Of a DNA stretch of 64,000 bases, positions 23,887 through 41,049 are shown piece by piece (position 1 is the first letter of the stretch; every line of letters starts with the position of its first letter). Source of the stretch: Diphasiastrum complanatum (taxonomy: Eukaryota; Streptophyta; Lycopodiopsida; Lycopodiales; Lycopodiaceae); assembly GCA_029204225.1 (NCBI GenBank), contig CM055103.1:19420925-19484924 (forward strand), given 5' to 3'. Below the pieces are notes generated by a model. That model searched no databases, was not told where the DNA came from, and saw only the letters and a list, made by a program, of their open reading frames with translations. Position numbers and translations under genes: made by a program.

Positions 23887-24029
23887 GTGGAAGATTAGTC
23901 TAGGTGATAGAAAAAACTATCAGTGACTTAAGTATGAAAATCTAGTGCTAAATTACAGAACAAGAAGACAATTACTCTATCAGCTAGTAGAGTCTTGTTA
24001 CTATGGAAGCTTATCAGGCTACAGAGAAT

Positions 24030-24041
24030 AGCTCTGATATA
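24030..24041 (-). other. Degenerate initiator tRNA-Met primer site
   Basis: The minus strand reads TTATATCAGAGC against the canonical TGGTATCAGAGC. It directly abuts the right LTR. Confidence 0.75.
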
Positions 24042-25234
24042 AGTTGGAAAAGAGAGGTGTGAGAAACTAAAATAGCTCGAAAAGAAACAAACATGAAAAG
24101 AAGCGAACTGAAACTCGAAAAAGAAACGAACTCAAACAGAAAGTGTTCGTGCGTAGCGGAATAAGCTATCTCACTCTTTCCTTAAGTATGACTACGCCTA
24201 TCAGACTCAAAACAGAACGTTAGTGATAGAAATCACGTTCGATCTGATTACGTAGCCAAACATTAAGCAACAAAACATCAGAAAGATAATTTGTCACGAA
24301 CAGCTAGACAAATTAGTAGTCACGAATAATTCGCGAAGAGCTAGACTGAGCTTGACTGATAATCAGTCGCGAATTAGTCGCGAAAGGCAAGACTAAATAT
24401 TAGTCGCGAACAACTAGACTAATAGTAATTCGCGAAGGGCAGACTACCAGATTAAGCAATAAGAAAGTCAGACAGAATGTAGAAAAGCATTGTAATATTG
24501 ACACAAATTTGAACGCAGAACAAACAGAGTTGTAATCATATTAAGTATAGTGAAATATACATGTCAATAATGGAGGTGAGCACAAGACAATAACAAATGA
24601 AATCGCATGCTTCACAAAACTAATCACACAATTTGTAAAGGTGATAAACCTATTACTGACAATACAGATCTGGAAGAAAAAGAATTGACGCGCGAAAGCA
24701 TCTACAATGTCTGTCTCTAATTCACTTCTGATGCTATCTTGACACTCTATTGCTTCACCACTTGAATACACAGATGGTATACAATATATACATAATTTCT
24801 ACAGGTGTGCAGATGAAGAAAGTACAAAGTGGATGTGCTATTTGTGGGAGATCATGGGTGGTTGCTGTCATTGTCAAATATGATTGCACAGTTGCATGGG
24901 ATGAGCATGAGAAGGCCGTGACGTCAGCCTTCGCTGAAATTAACGTTGATGAAAATGCGAAAAATGTGACACTCAGACAAATGCCTTAAAAATTGATTTA
25001 CAAGGTACCTTAGCTTTTCTATAAGGGCACCTTTAGCATTTGTAGGGCAGTGTCGTCTTTTTCGCCCTTTTCGCCTATGGAAATTTACTTGTATTTATGC
25101 AAAAAGTCGCGTTTTATTCTGTCTTATTTTACATGTAAATATGCAGACTGTGCGACAACACAAGAAAAATACAACAGCATGAATGGAGGCGGATTAACAT
25201 AGGATTAAGGAGAGTAGAGGAGATAAATCCAACA
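24042..25234 (-). repeat. 5' LTR of the 20-25 kb copia
   Basis: 1193 bp, matching the left LTR along its length. Its plus-strand start has changed from TGTTGG to AGTTGG. It has a ~10-bp insertion near 24350 and other indels relative to its partner. Confidence 0.92.
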
Positions 25235-25240
25235 CTTATG

Positions 25241-26406
25241 CCCATACCTCTCAGGCTTTGTTTTATTACAAATGGTATGCACTTAGTGTACATGATAGCT
25301 TGCGAACTGCTATCCACACTTTTCATCTTTGTTGCTACAATGGTTGTTCACTAATGGGTAACCACTTATTATGTGTGATTTCCATCATACTTACCATCGC
25401 TTCTTGGCTAGAGGAAATGCGCACTACATTAGTAGACTGTTTGCAGCTGTTGGTCGCTGTTTTTGATAGAAATCTATCACACAATGATGCAACTTTTGGC
25501 TAGCAGTAGATCGCTACCCATGAAGGAAGTTTTCTTGCAAAACCTATGGTTTTTTTTGCAAATATTTATGAGTGTTTATCCTACTATGCATACATTGTAT
25601 GGGTGTCTGCTTTCTACTATATTACAACACAATTACATACTGAAGTTCTCGCTTTGCCTACTAAGGAATTGCTAACGACGCCCTCTAGAAATGTATGACC
25701 TCAAATCTAACTCAACGTAGTTTATCTTCTTCTAAGAGGTATGATAGATAGGATCACAAGTTTGCTGCATAATATGATCAATAACCACGGATTCCTGGTA
25801 CTAAAATAAGTAGACTTTGGCAAATAGATATTTCGCTCTTAGAAATCGATGGCAAGCCTTGAAATACTTTACTTCTAGAAGGATATATGAAAGTAACTTG
25901 AGACTCGGTGCTCGTTAATCATAATGCTTTTAGGACCATTGCCATAACCAAATGGAAGAAACGATCATGTCAACCTCTCAAGAAGAATCTACTACACGCA
26001 TTCAGGTATGATTTTATAAAAACCCCAAGTACTTAGACGAGATTTCGAATGATGGAATAGAATGGTCAAACTCTATGTGTTCCATGATGGTTTAAGATAA
26101 TGCTGAATTATAAGTAGTATACTTCACGACATTCCTTAAAGCATGATGTAATAAACGAGATACGAATAAACATTACAAATACATAATCGTTTAAGAAGTA
26201 CTATCAATGCATTTGACCAAAGAAAACTCTATGTAAACAACCGTATCCATGTATGAAAACCCTAGCAGGTTTATGAAGCCACATAAAAAAAACGTTCATC
26301 TGATTTTGAAAGGGAGCACCAGGAAAACATTGACCAAAACCTATTTTTCCAAAACCCTAAATGACATTCATTTCATGAAGACAACCATCCATATGCATAA
26401 CATCAT
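25241..26406. other. Non-coding flank, nothing recognised
   Basis: Continues the target sequence of the copia insertion. Short ORFs (for example 25258-25503) have no recognisable domain. No gene is called. Confidence 0.5.
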
Positions 26407-26901
26407 CTACACAAGAAGATGTACCAAAACATGTGAGTAAAGCCAAGTTTGTACCTTCCACAACTTGCTTATCCTTATCATCATATGTAAGCCTTGTTGG
26501 CTTTTCCCTTTGCCTTGAGATCTTCTTGGAACTTGACTTGGAGAGGCATATCCACCACCATCATCCATAGATCCATCACCATCAAGAAAGTTAGGATAAA
26601 CAACATCAAGATTGTTAGTTTCATCCACATCAACTTTCTTTGGCACATTGCCTTCTTCAAAGATGACATCTCTAGAAATGAGAACTTTTCTTGTTGAAGG
26701 AATGTAGACTTTGTAAGCCTTGCTTACTTCACTATAGCCAACAAACACACCCTTCTTTGATGAAGGATCTTTTTTAGTTCTATCATCAAGAGTGATGTTA
26801 ACAATCATCTTGAAATGTAAAGTTGATGTAAGAAATAGTGAAACATCCAATATGGACACTATTATATATATATCAATTATGAAGTTTATTGTTTTGTACA
26901 T
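26407..26901 (-). pseudogene. Copia integrase C-terminal scrap
   Basis: The frame reads KKDPSSKKGVFVGYSEVSKA and STRKVLISRDVIFEEGNVP, the copia integrase C-terminal signature (usually KLD..GVFVGYS..SKAYR). An acidic linker and the SQVPRRSQG stretch follow. The upstream integrase core is absent and the first 25 residues do not fit, so this is a truncated piece. Confidence 0.8.
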
Positions 26902-27079
26902 ATTAGGATCATTGAGAGGAGATCTATCCTTAAGATGGAAAGCATTCTCAAGTTAGATCAAAGTAGTGTTGTAAAACTAGCAAGTAAAGTTGAAGAGGGA
27001 GTGTGAAAATTGTCAACATTTCCTAGCTAGTTTTAGGCCAAATTTGGTATTTTTGGCACATAGTTTTGGATCTAACCTT

Positions 27080-27357
27080 TCACATGTGTGGAATGTCAAG
27101 AATCAGATATGCAACATCAAGCATTCACCATAAGCAATCACCAAGTAGAGAGGCAGAAGAAGAACACGCAATATCACTCAATCACTCTAACACCTACTGA
27201 ATGTAAAATGTACAGATAAACCTTGAACTCTGATAGAGAGGGAGAACCTAGGAGTAGACTACTAGACTAGCCTACGGCTAGTTACAACTAGTAATAAAGT
27301 ACCTCGTAAACAATAACTAAGAAGTGTAATAATGAAGTTTATCATTGATTTCTAACA
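27080..27357 (-). repeat. Probable 3' LTR of the 27-29 kb copia
   Basis: The right end is firm: on the minus strand a polypurine tract (TTGAGGGAGAG, about 27358-27370) is followed by TGTTAGAAATCAATG. The left end is an estimate, because no second LTR was found. Confidence 0.5.
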
Positions 27358-27370
27358 CTCTCCCTCAATG

Positions 27371-29050
27371 ATAAAATTACATTCTTCTATTCCTAGTAGA
27401 GTACGAAACTTTTCAAATTTACATCTACCTAATGACTTAGTAAAAATATCTGCCACTTGATCTTCAGATTTACTAAAAGCAAGATCAATGGCTCCATCAA
27501 GAATTTTCTCTCAAACAAAATGATAATGTATTTCGATGTGCCTGGTTCGAGCATGTAAAACTGGATTTTTGGCAAGGTGAATGCAGCTTTGATTGTCGCA
27601 AGATATAGTAGTCGCATCCACCTGTGGTTGACCTAGATCCACAAGCAATCTTTGTAACCATATCGCTTCTTGTGCGGCATTTCTGAGTGCTCAATATTCA
27701 ACTTCCGTCGAGGATAAGGCTACTGTAGGTTGCTTTTTGCTGCTCCATGAAACTGCAGTTGTACCATAACTGAATGTATGACCACTGGTAGACCTTCTGT
27801 CATCAATATTACCTGCCCAATCAGCATCTGTATATCCTATCAATCTTGGCACTTCAGGTTGATCATACTTTAAACCAAAGTTCAATGTCCCTCAAATGTA
27901 TCTGAGAATAAGTTTAGTAGACTTCCAGTATGTTTGACTAGGATCTTGCATAAATTGACTAACAACACCAATAACATAAGAAATATCAAGTCGTGTGTGT
28001 GTCAAATAAATCAAACTACCCACCAGCTGTCTATACAAATAAGCATTCACTTTCTCAGATTCATCATATGCAGTAAGCTTCGTGTTGACATCCATAGGTG
28101 TACTCAAAGGCTTACAATCCTACATATTGAACTTATAAAGCAAATCTCGCGCATATTTGCTTTGTGTAAGAAAGACCACGTTTTTCTTTTGCCATACTTC
28201 AATGCCAAGACAATAGTGCATCAATCCTAGATCGCTCATGTCAAAAGCATTAGAAAGATCTGACTTGATTTCATCAATTAAGCTCTCATTACTTCCTGTA
28301 ATAATCAAATCATCCACATACAACACAATGAACACTATATCTGAATCTTGCCTTAGAATGTAAATATTAGGATCAGCATCACTCTTTACCATTTCCATTC
28401 GCTTAAAGTGTTCATCAATGCAAGAGTACCATGCCCGTGGTGCGTGCTTCAATCCGTAAATAGCTTTGTTGAGTTTACAAACAAGGTGCTCTCTCCCTGG
28501 TTCAAAAAATCCTTGAGGTTGTACTACGTACACCTCTTTATCCAGCACTCCATTAAGAAAAGCAGATTTAACATCCATTTGCTAGATCTTCCAACCATAG
28601 AAAGCAGAAATAGCAATGACAGAATGTATAGTTACCATCTTAGCTACGGGTGCAAAGGCCTCAAAATCAATACCTTCTTGCTGCTCAAATCCTCTCGCAA
28701 CCAATCGTGCTTTGTATTTGTTGAGTTGCCCATCAGCTCCATATTTGATTTTCTATATCCATTTGCAAGTGATAGGCGTCTTACCATCAGGTAGCTCGAC
28801 CAAGTTCCAAGTCCTATTTTTTGATATAGCTTCCATTTCTGTTTCCGTAGCTTCACGCCACTCCTCGTGCTCCTTGCTTTATCAAAAATTTTTGGTTCTT
28901 GAGCCTTGAGCACAGAACCCATTAGGGCTAGATGCATCTCTAATCTTGCAGGAGGTTTTCGATTTCTACTTGATCTTCTAAGCTCTCCCTGCTCACTAGA
29001 TTTGAGAGTATCTCCCTTCTTTGCACCATCTGTGACTGATAAGTACCATG
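27371..29050 (-). pseudogene. Copia RT and RNase H, nearly full but interrupted
   Basis: Read leftward: the linker LRRSSRNRKPPARLEM, WSSYLMVRRLSLANGYRKSN in a broken frame, then an open 152-codon RT block (28120-28578). That block has MDVKSAFLNGVLDKEVYVV, KLNKAIYGLKHAPRAW, an intact IVLYVDDLIITG box and MHYCLGIEVWQ. Next come the RT tail (VGSLIYLTHTRLDISYVIG) and RNase H (GYTDADWAGNIDDRRSTSG, SWSSKKQPTVALSSTEVEY, CDNQSCIHLAKNPVLHART, VADIFTKSLGR). Four or more stops separate the blocks. The YVDD box is intact, unlike the 20-25 kb element. No gag is attached. Confidence 0.9.
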
Positions 29051-30689
29051 TTTATCTTGTTTTTAATTTTTTACCTAGTACGTGTACTTCTTCTTTCACC
29101 TGGTCATGTGAGCTACCCAATGTTTGCAAAACTTTCACATTTAATCATGTTCTTTTAATTTAAAATACAATGATGCAAACAAGCGTTATCTATTTTCAAG
29201 TTTTCATTCTCTTCTTTTGTTTGCAATAATTAATTTTCTTTTTCTTTGTTGTCGATACGTAAACATTCAACAAACACTCCAAGAAATTGTGTTTCGAGTA
29301 TCATAAGTTTCAATCTTTCACATAAACCAAAGCTTGTAGACTATGAAACCCTAACCCTTAATCTTAGTGGTCAACAATTCACAATACGCTTTTGTAACAA
29401 TAAAGACAAAACAACTTAAAAAGGGATGAATTAAATTAACCCCCTCAATAAATGCACCACCATATAGAAATTTACAAATCTTAGTCAATAATCTATTGGC
29501 TTCTTAGCAACTCATTTCAGGTGCTCTAAACACATCATTTACCAAAGGGTATGCCAATGACTACCTTATTCTTCGAGTACCACTTTTTTTGTGACAACAT
29601 TAGCAACTACATTTGTAGTTATGTAGAGCTTACAACGTAACGTAGTCAAGTTCCTAGGTCTTGGAGCAAGCCCCTAGGACGTATCATGGCTAGGATTCTG
29701 AACCTTGAACCTCACCAACTTTGAAAGATGTTTTTAGTGACATTTGCACCTAGTGGGATGGCTGTAAAATTATGGTGAGGCCATTAGGATGGTTGTTGAA
29801 TCTAGGGTGAAAGTCGGTCATTGAAAAGTCTACCATTTCTCACTACATAATGGATAGTATTAAAATACAAAATCATTATGCCAAGTCATCTAACCTAATT
29901 CATGTCATAATATGCCAAACTTGGCATTATAATTACTTAAATACATACATAACAATATCAAAAGTTTACCCCATTTCATAGATTACTGTATTAAGACCAA
30001 TGAATACTACATACAATAATACTTACGGTTTAAGATACTAACGATTTTTTTGTGAACATAGAATTTATTGCATAAGAAAACAAGTGTTGGTTTTTGTGAG
30101 GTCAATATCCTTCATATTTGCTAGGAAACCATTCTCAGAAAAAAGATGTCACTTTCGTTCTTAAAAAGCCCACTTTTCAAGCACTACAAGGGACTACAAT
30201 AAATATTCTAGTTTTCAAAAGTTAGATAATCTCAACTTGGAACAAGCCTTGTGGTCATTTGTATTTTTCCTAATGGGGATTACATTTTGCATTAGGCATA
30301 GCTATTGAAAAAAGATACGATCAGCCATATTTGCAAATATGGTTGCTTTATCGCTCTGATTTGGATGCTTGAAAGCCACCAGCAGCTGCAGACCAGGTAG
30401 AGACCCATTTAGAGTTAATTGTACTTGTACTTGATCCACTAAAATACTTTTTCAAGGTCTGCCTACCCGAAGAGAGCTAACTTTTTACACTGTGTCCATT
30501 AAACCATTTGGTAGCTTTAATAACTATGCTCCATAATATAACAAAATTGCAAAGCATTGCAACAGCTTAGCTTCCCCAAGCACATAACAGTAAGTGCACA
30601 TGATAAGAGCTCTGAGACCTTTGTCATGGCATTCGAGATGATGCATATTATATTACAAATCCTCCAAGGTTGTGTGTAAAAGGTGGGTT
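29051..30689. other. Non-coding DNA, nothing recognised
   Basis: AT-rich, stops in all frames, no retroelement motif seen. It may be an old repeat or genuine intergenic sequence. Confidence 0.45.
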
Positions 30690-30947
30690 TTAGATCTTGA
30701 AGCCGCTGCCGCGAGGCGAAAAGACACGGACTCCCGTTATGGACAAGGAACGTGTTAGAGAACCCTGCAATAGAGGCGAAGGCGACGTCTGAATATGAAG
30801 CTTGCGACGAACATCAGACGACTCAGGAATGAGGTCAGAAGAGGAGACCGTAATGAACAACAAGAGAGCTTGCAGGAGCAGCAACAGCAATGGGTACCGC
30901 CAAGTAGCCAAGTGATCGTATGTTACGAACAACTCCAACATCATCAT
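30690..30947 (-). CDS. Possible small secreted or membrane-anchored peptide ORF
   Basis: The upstream part of a 173-codon frame looks non-coding, but the last 85 codons (from MMMLELF) resemble a peptide precursor. There is a short N-terminus, a strongly hydrophobic stretch (YPLLLLLLQALLLFITVSSS, residues 17-36) with a plausible signal-peptide cut after SSS, then a polar tail with a dibasic RRK and the C-terminal end RVFSPRGSGFKI. The SPRGSG ending recalls the SPRGPG cores of plant PIP-type secreted peptides, but that is a weak resemblance. A TATATAAT box lies on the minus strand at about 31125-31135. No homologue is recognised, and the ORF could be chance. Confidence 0.35.
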   Translation of the reverse strand: MMMLELFVTYDHLATWRYPLLLLLLQALLLFITVSSSDLIPESSDVRRKLHIQTSPSPLLQGSLTRSLSITGVRVFSPRGSGFKI

Positions 30948-35224
<4,277 letters not shown>

Positions 35225-35517
35225 AGTACAACTTAGAATTTGCTTTGAACAAGAACACAGATCATGCTACACAGTAACACAGACAGAAAACACTCTCCAC
35301 AGCAAGCTCACATAGCAACTGTATTTCTCAAAATGAAATTACACTGTACATATAGTTGTTCACTCAGGCAACCCATGCATGACCCAGGTTGCCATTGATG
35401 GGAAGCGTGTCCCGTCGACTTGCCTCGTGGCGAGGCCAACTGATCCTTATCAACTGATAGGACCCACAGTACAGTAACACAGTGATTCTACTTTAGTTCT
35501 AACTCTCTCCCTTAAAG
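35225..35517 (-). repeat. 3' LTR and polypurine tract of the split copia
   Basis: On the minus strand the polypurine tract TTTAAGGGAGAG (35505-35517) is followed by AGTTAGAACTAAAG. A TATATG box lies near 35350. The left limit is approximate. Confidence 0.5.
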
Positions 35518-35968
35518 TAGAGTCTACTTTTTATACAGTCATATACATAGCTTTAAAGTCAACAAACTTTAAGTACAGAAAGCTTTGATCTAAACTTATC
35601 AAACTTTTCTCCAACAAGTGGCTTAGTGAAAATATCAGCTAGTTGTTATTCCTTACTACAATGAGCAACATGAATTTCACGACTCAGCAGCCTCTCACGT
35701 ATAAAGTGATATTGAATCTCAATGTGTTTGGTTCTCACATGGAACACTGGATTCTTTGCTAGCTGAATGCCAATATGACTGTCGCTATGTAAATTTGTGG
35801 GATTTTTATGCTTCATGCCAACTTCTTCTAGGATTTGTCTCAACCATATAGCCTCCTGTGCTGCACTACACATTGCCTTATACTCTGCTTCTGTGGTGGA
35901 TAGAGCAATTGTACTTTGCTTCTTACTAGACCAGGAAAAACAACTACCACAAAACTGGAATACATACT
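35518..35968 (-). pseudogene. Copia RNase H, part 2 (left of the nested insertion)
   Basis: This is the continuation of the RNase H that begins at 41519. Read leftward: VFQFCGSCFSWSSKK, then EAIWLRQILEEVGMKHKN, HSDSHIGIQLAKNPVFH, EIQYHFIRERLLSREIHV and ADIFTKPLVGEKFDKFR. The upstream part of the same domain (GGDYDDRRSTTGY) ends at the far side of the 5.5-kb insertion. Joining the flanks gives a continuous reading across the RNase H, so the interruption is due to the insertion. Confidence 0.88.
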
Positions 35969-36438
35969 AGTTAGAAATCAGTTTTGATCTGATTCATTAG
36001 TATAAGCTCTAAAATGTGATGATGTAATTGGTGTACAGTTTATTTGGCTTACTGTATATGGTTGTGTTCGGGGTGTGACCCCTTAGGATATATTGATCGG
36101 GCACTGATCTCGTAGACGGCTACTTGGGTTAGCCGGGTAGCCACACATAGGAAGAACTAGCCTGTACAGAGTTATTTACAATACTTGCTATACTTGGGGG
36201 CATGTCCCAAGTTTGTCGGTCGAATTTGGCCATATTGGGCTCGACCTTAGTTTGACAGGTGGTAGGCCAATTTTAGGACACCTGCCTTTTCATGCAGTTT
36301 GTGAATACTCTATATGTACATTGTTTCTTTGTAATCTATAAACTTTTGTTGTGCCATCTTTGAGAGCTTGTGAGGAGTGGCTATGGTATTGTGTGATGTG
36401 ATCTGCATACCGCACTAGATCCTAACAGAATTTCAACT
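35969..36438 (+). repeat. 5' LTR of the LARD-like element
   Basis: Starts AGTTAGAAATCAG and ends AATTTCAACT beside the primer site. It has a TATATG box at about 36312, a likely poly(A) region with TTTCTTTGTAATC at about 36325, and a dyad GGATATATTGATCGGGC block. The ends form an AGTT/AACT inverted pair in place of TG/CA. Confidence 0.9.
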
Positions 36439-36450
36439 TGGTATCAGAGC
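36439..36450 (+). other. Primer-binding site of the LARD-like element
   Basis: TGGTATCAGAGC, an exact initiator tRNA-Met complement directly after the LTR. Confidence 0.92.
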
Positions 36451-39400
36451 GTCAAGGTGTTGCAGGCCCTGCACAATCCGGTGGAGCTATGGGATAGCGT
36501 CTTTCACCATGAGAAATAGCACTCAAAGCGTCTCAAGAGAGAGGACTCCATACGGGCTATCGGCAGTCCGGATGGCTAGAGACAACAAAGTTCCTTCGAT
36601 CGGAGCTTCGAGAAAGATCGGAACGATCGTCGTAGGTGGATTCCAGGGAGTATTCACAAAAAATTGCTCAAACTGATTGTATGTGGCTATGACACGAAGC
36701 TGGCCGGATTTCTCTGAGTACACCATCAACTGGGGAGCGGAGTGGATCAGAACGGGCTGCAAGGTAGTGGTAACTTAGGGTTGAGTGGATTTTGAAATCC
36801 ATTTACAGTGTGGGGAGAAAGGAGCAGTTCTGTGAATTGCCAAAAAGTGGCCTAGTTGAAGAAAAACGGAAAGTCACGGATCTTTCTTTGTACTTGATGG
36901 AATTGAGCACTGTAAATTGGTACCTAGCACTGTATGGGTGAGCTCAAGCGATTGCTAGAAGGGCAGGGTCAGCCATGGAGCATACTATGAGCAATGGTAC
37001 CTTTCTTCTCAACTATGGTGAAAAGGCACCAAGGTTTACAGTAGGAAAATGATGGATCTTTCTTGATAGGAGATCATTTTTGAAGCTGTAAAGGCATACA
37101 GCTGAGCGCCTTGGTGCTGCCAAGGAGTGGCTAAGAGGCTATGGTCAGCCATTGAGTAATAATACAACAATCCATCTTTGAAGCTATGGAAGAAAAACTC
37201 ATCTAGGATTTACAGTCAAAAACTTCAATGGAGTTGGGACATAGCGTCCGGAAGGCACTGGCGACTGCAGGATGGAGTTTGGACCCACAGATGGTTCTAA
37301 GACCGTCGGATCAACATATACAAAGATTAATGGCCACGATTTTGAGGCATATGAGCCTTTGGATCGCGATCAATGGCCATGAAACATTTGAAAGGGCCCA
37401 TGATGATTTGAAGGCCATTGTTTGAAGTATTTTCATTTAAAATTTTCAAATGAAAGGGCCAATAGACCCGAAGGGTAGAAATGCCATTTCTTCATTAAAA
37501 ATCTTTAAAACAAAGAACCAGTCCAAATTTGCAAGTCACCCTTTAGAAAGGGATACTTTTGGCTAGAGGGCACCTTTTTTGGCCATCCTTGGGCCAAAAT
37601 GACCCTTGAAACTAGCTGCTCAGAGCCAGCAGACAAAGCAACATCACAAAGCAGGGAGAAATGTGTTTTGGGGTGTTTCTATCACCATTCTATCGAGCAG
37701 AGTGGGCTACATTCGCTATTTGGATACCGTAGGGCCAAGTTTGGGCATTTTTTGGCTAGTGAAACCTGTTACAAGCAGTACAATGAGGCATTATCACTTC
37801 AGAATCATTATTACTTACTCCTGACAGGGTAACAGGGTGTTTAGAAGCGGTAAATGCAGTATGGGGGCGAATGGTAGCGGAATTGTGTGGAGAAAGCTAG
37901 TATTGGCGATGAAAGTGCAGTTTGGCAGCGTGACTACTCATCATTGGCAACAATTTTGAGAAGGCAAGCAATCACATGTGAGAGGTAGGCATGGTATGCC
38001 GGTTATAGGTGAAAAAATCTTGTGATCAGGTTCAACTTTTGGGGTTCGAACCAACCAATGTCAAGTGACGTTTTGGGGGAATGCTCTCACATGTATGATC
38101 GGCAGTGGCATTGTCGAGTCAGGTGATAGTTGCATTGACACACACATCTGCAGCTTAGAAATTTCTCGTTTGGAGGGAAATATGGGCTAGCTTGGAGGTA
38201 CACACATTTTGGCGGTCACAGGTTATGGAAGTGCGAGGTGGTGCCAGATGGAAGCCATTGGGCAAGATAGCAGACTTGCATTGGATGAGTTGTGTGTGGG
38301 ACACGTAGAGAATGAAGAATAGGTCGATAATCACACTTTGGATGCTCTTGGTGAGTGGTGAGTATGATGATTTGCGGTTTTGCAGTCCGTAAGTCAATTT
38401 TGATCAAGCCATTGTAGCTGTGGAGCAGTGTATCAGGTTTGTCATCAAAGAGATACACTTCAACTGCCAGTTTGGATATCAAATTGCCATATCAGTATTG
38501 CATCAGGGATGCAGATTCCAGTGATGGCAAGGTGCAGATCATTTGGTATGGGCCATGGAAGATCTCACAGGTTCACTTGGAGGGATGTTGGCATGCACAG
38601 TCATGTGAGGGATTTGATGGTGGCTTTGGAGTTCACATCTCAATGTATTATCAGGGAATGGTTTGGAACCATTCACAAGAGTAGCTTGGAGATAGCTTGG
38701 GAGAATACAAGTGGGCACTATAGGGTAGATGTTCAGATCTTTGTGATCAGGGATGGCATTGAAATACCTGGTAGGAATAGCACTGCAGGATGACATGGGA
38801 TGATCATCAGGGGACAGTATTTCATATTGGACTTGAGTCATCGGCATGGACAGGACTTACAGGTGGTATTCATGATGGAATCAGAAAGCTGCAAACGCAA
38901 ATGGACAAAGCGTGAAGCTTTGAGAGCCAACTCTAGGTTGGAGAGCTGATGGAGATCGCACGGGGTGTGATCGAAGGGCTAATACTATGATGGGTGTTTT
39001 GCTAGCGATCTACTGTAGGGGACATTGATGGCGAGGACTTCATGGTGTGCTCATTTGGGAGTACAGGTTGGCATTACAGCAAGGGGCCAGTTTTGGACAT
39101 TGGCATCAATGGGGAGGCATCTACCATCACGAGCGTGGATAAGCTATCTATAGATTTCATGCGGTTGGCTGTATTTGCAGGAGTCTAGGCTTGGCACAGG
39201 TGTTGGAATTTCCATGGTGCAGATTCTCAGGTGGTGACATCAGGGATAAGCCTAGAGGAAGTCACTCAGAGCCATATACCTCAGTATGATCAGGCAGACA
39301 ATAGTCTCGGGATCCCGTGAGCGACGACTCAGGGATATGCTTGTGGTGGCATGGTGTCGGGTGGCACATAGCCAAGGAGAGCGAGCAGATGCTAGGAGCC

Positions 39401-41035
39401 AGGTGGAGCAGGTGATGCTTTGGAGTTCGGCTTGTCTAGCAGGATGGTGACCAGGATCGGAGACATTAGGTGAGCATAGTATGTGGATGACGAGTCCATT
39501 GGGGTGGCACTCAAGGAGATGCTACAGTTTCTCAGGTATGATATGTCATTTGATGTATGGACGATGTTCTTCAGCTGGTGCATCATGTGATGACCTAGGG
39601 ATGGGCCATGCCTACTTGGAGGTAAGTGGCATGGAGTGTACCTGTGGTGGTACATATCCTGAGGGCATGGAGAGCATTACGGGGTGATGTGGATCCATCA
39701 TGCCCATGGTTGTGAGCCGACAAGGATGGAGATGGTTGCTCAGGGAGTGACAGCTGCATGGTTATATGCACAATAATCTCCAGGTTGACATCACATGTTG
39801 TTTCTATCCATCATTATTTGGTAAGCGGGATGTATTTTTTGGTTAGATCCAGTTGGAGTCTAGTTGCACTACAGGTGGACAGATTCTTGGAGAGCTATCA
39901 ACGGGCAATGGATACTTGGTGATTAGATGGTACAGGGTACAGGATTATGGAGCTATCCTACCTGATATGCTATGGATCGTGGGTGAGTTATTCATCACGA
40001 TAGTGGATCTAGTTTGCATTTGCTTTAGCTTGGACGCTATGATGGATACAATTGTGGGGAGATAGGCTCCTTGGTGGGAGGCCTATATACTGGTCAAATC
40101 AGAGTTGGCAACGTCAAGCATGGGAAGTTGAACCTACATGGGATGTAGGACAGGCAGATCATCATCAGTATCTCTGGGAGGTAGGCAAGCTACTCAAGTA
40201 TAGCCTATGGTGAGGTTTGTGTACATTCATTCATTGAGTCCTTGGTAGACTGTTGTGCTTGGAGCATGGGGAATGGATGGGGATCAGCTTTCAGGACTTA
40301 TTGGACAGTTGGATATACTTGGACGTGAGAGCATCTTGGTACAGGTGCAAGCCATAGTTGAGGACTTGATTTGCTGACCAGTGGTGTAGCAGCAGATCTA
40401 CAGGTGGCACAGTGCTGGTACGACAGGATACCACAGTTTGGACAGGCCTTGGTCATGTATTTGACATTTTATCATTGGTGTTGGTTTGCATGAGTGTGTG
40501 TGGGCTATTACCTTGTCACGGGAATCTAGATCTGAGTCAGAGTCGTATGTGGTTGTGCATTTGCTACAGTAAAACAAAGTAGTCATTTTATGCTCATTGA
40601 CTTGTCATTGTCTACTAGTTGTCTATCTGGTGAGGGTGCAATCTTATGGTGGCAGTAAGATTTCCTCAGGTTGAGCCTCGGTTGTTCATTTATGTCAACT
40701 TTACAGGTTCGTACTTGTAAGTTTCTGATAGGATGTCAACCTAGCTAGATGGAGGATGTAAGTCTCATGGTGGCAGTGGGATTTCCTCAGTTTGAGCCAT
40801 GTCGCTCATGTGGTCCACTTGTGTTCAAGTCAGATTGGGGACGAGTCAGTTGGTCGAGAGTGTGGTAGACCCTCTGTATGAGCATTGTGTTTACATGATA
40901 CTTTGTGAGTCAAACCTAGTGGTTTGTTGGTGTGCTTGAGTGTGAGTCAAGTACAGAGTAGCAAGACATGCATACCATCTTTTGGACACTCCAGACATTG
41001 CTACAAATTATTGTTTTTCATTCTTATCACATTTC
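36451..41035 (+). other. Internal region of the LARD-like element, no gag-pol
   Basis: About 4.6 kb rich in G on the plus strand, with many short frames and no recognised domain. At 40640-40690 and 40760-40810 the phrase 'tggtggcagtaagatttcctcag' recurs with small changes, giving a tandem unit of about 120 bp. The first 300 bases include arginine-rich short frames that might be a decayed gag, but I cannot confirm this. Confidence 0.7.
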
Positions 41036-41049
41036 AGCTTAAGGGAGAG
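41036..41049 (+). other. Polypurine tract of the LARD-like element
   Basis: AGCTTAAGGGAGAG immediately before the 3' LTR. The string TTAAGGGAGAGAGTTAGAA across this junction is identical to the one in the host copia (35500-35516, minus). Confidence 0.85.

Larger units (their letters stand above)
20159..25234 (-). mobile_element. Complete Ty1/copia insertion, integrase-deleted
   Basis: Two direct LTRs (20159-21325 and 24042-25234) bound an internal region read on the minus strand. A 6-bp target duplication, CTTATG, lies at 20153-20158 and 25235-25240. Removing the element restores a continuous flank. Internally there is a primer site at 24030-24041, gag, protease, then RT and RNase H, and a polypurine tract at 21326-21336. 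The integrase is missing: the frame passes from the pre-integrase region (about 22640) straight to the RT segment (about 22634). With stops in gag and RT and the protease motif changed, it is non-autonomous and now dead. The LTRs differ at many sites and by several small indels (1167 against 1193 bp), so the insertion is not recent. Confidence 0.92.

Noticed and set aside
28408-28909. Plus-strand ORFs of 97-128 codons
   Set aside because: Antisense shadows of the copia RT, which carries the YVDD box on the minus strand.
38428-38847. Overlapping 121- and 102-codon ORFs in the LARD-like element
   Set aside because: They are antisense to each other, with no domain or codon signal; they appear to be chance openings in a G-rich region.
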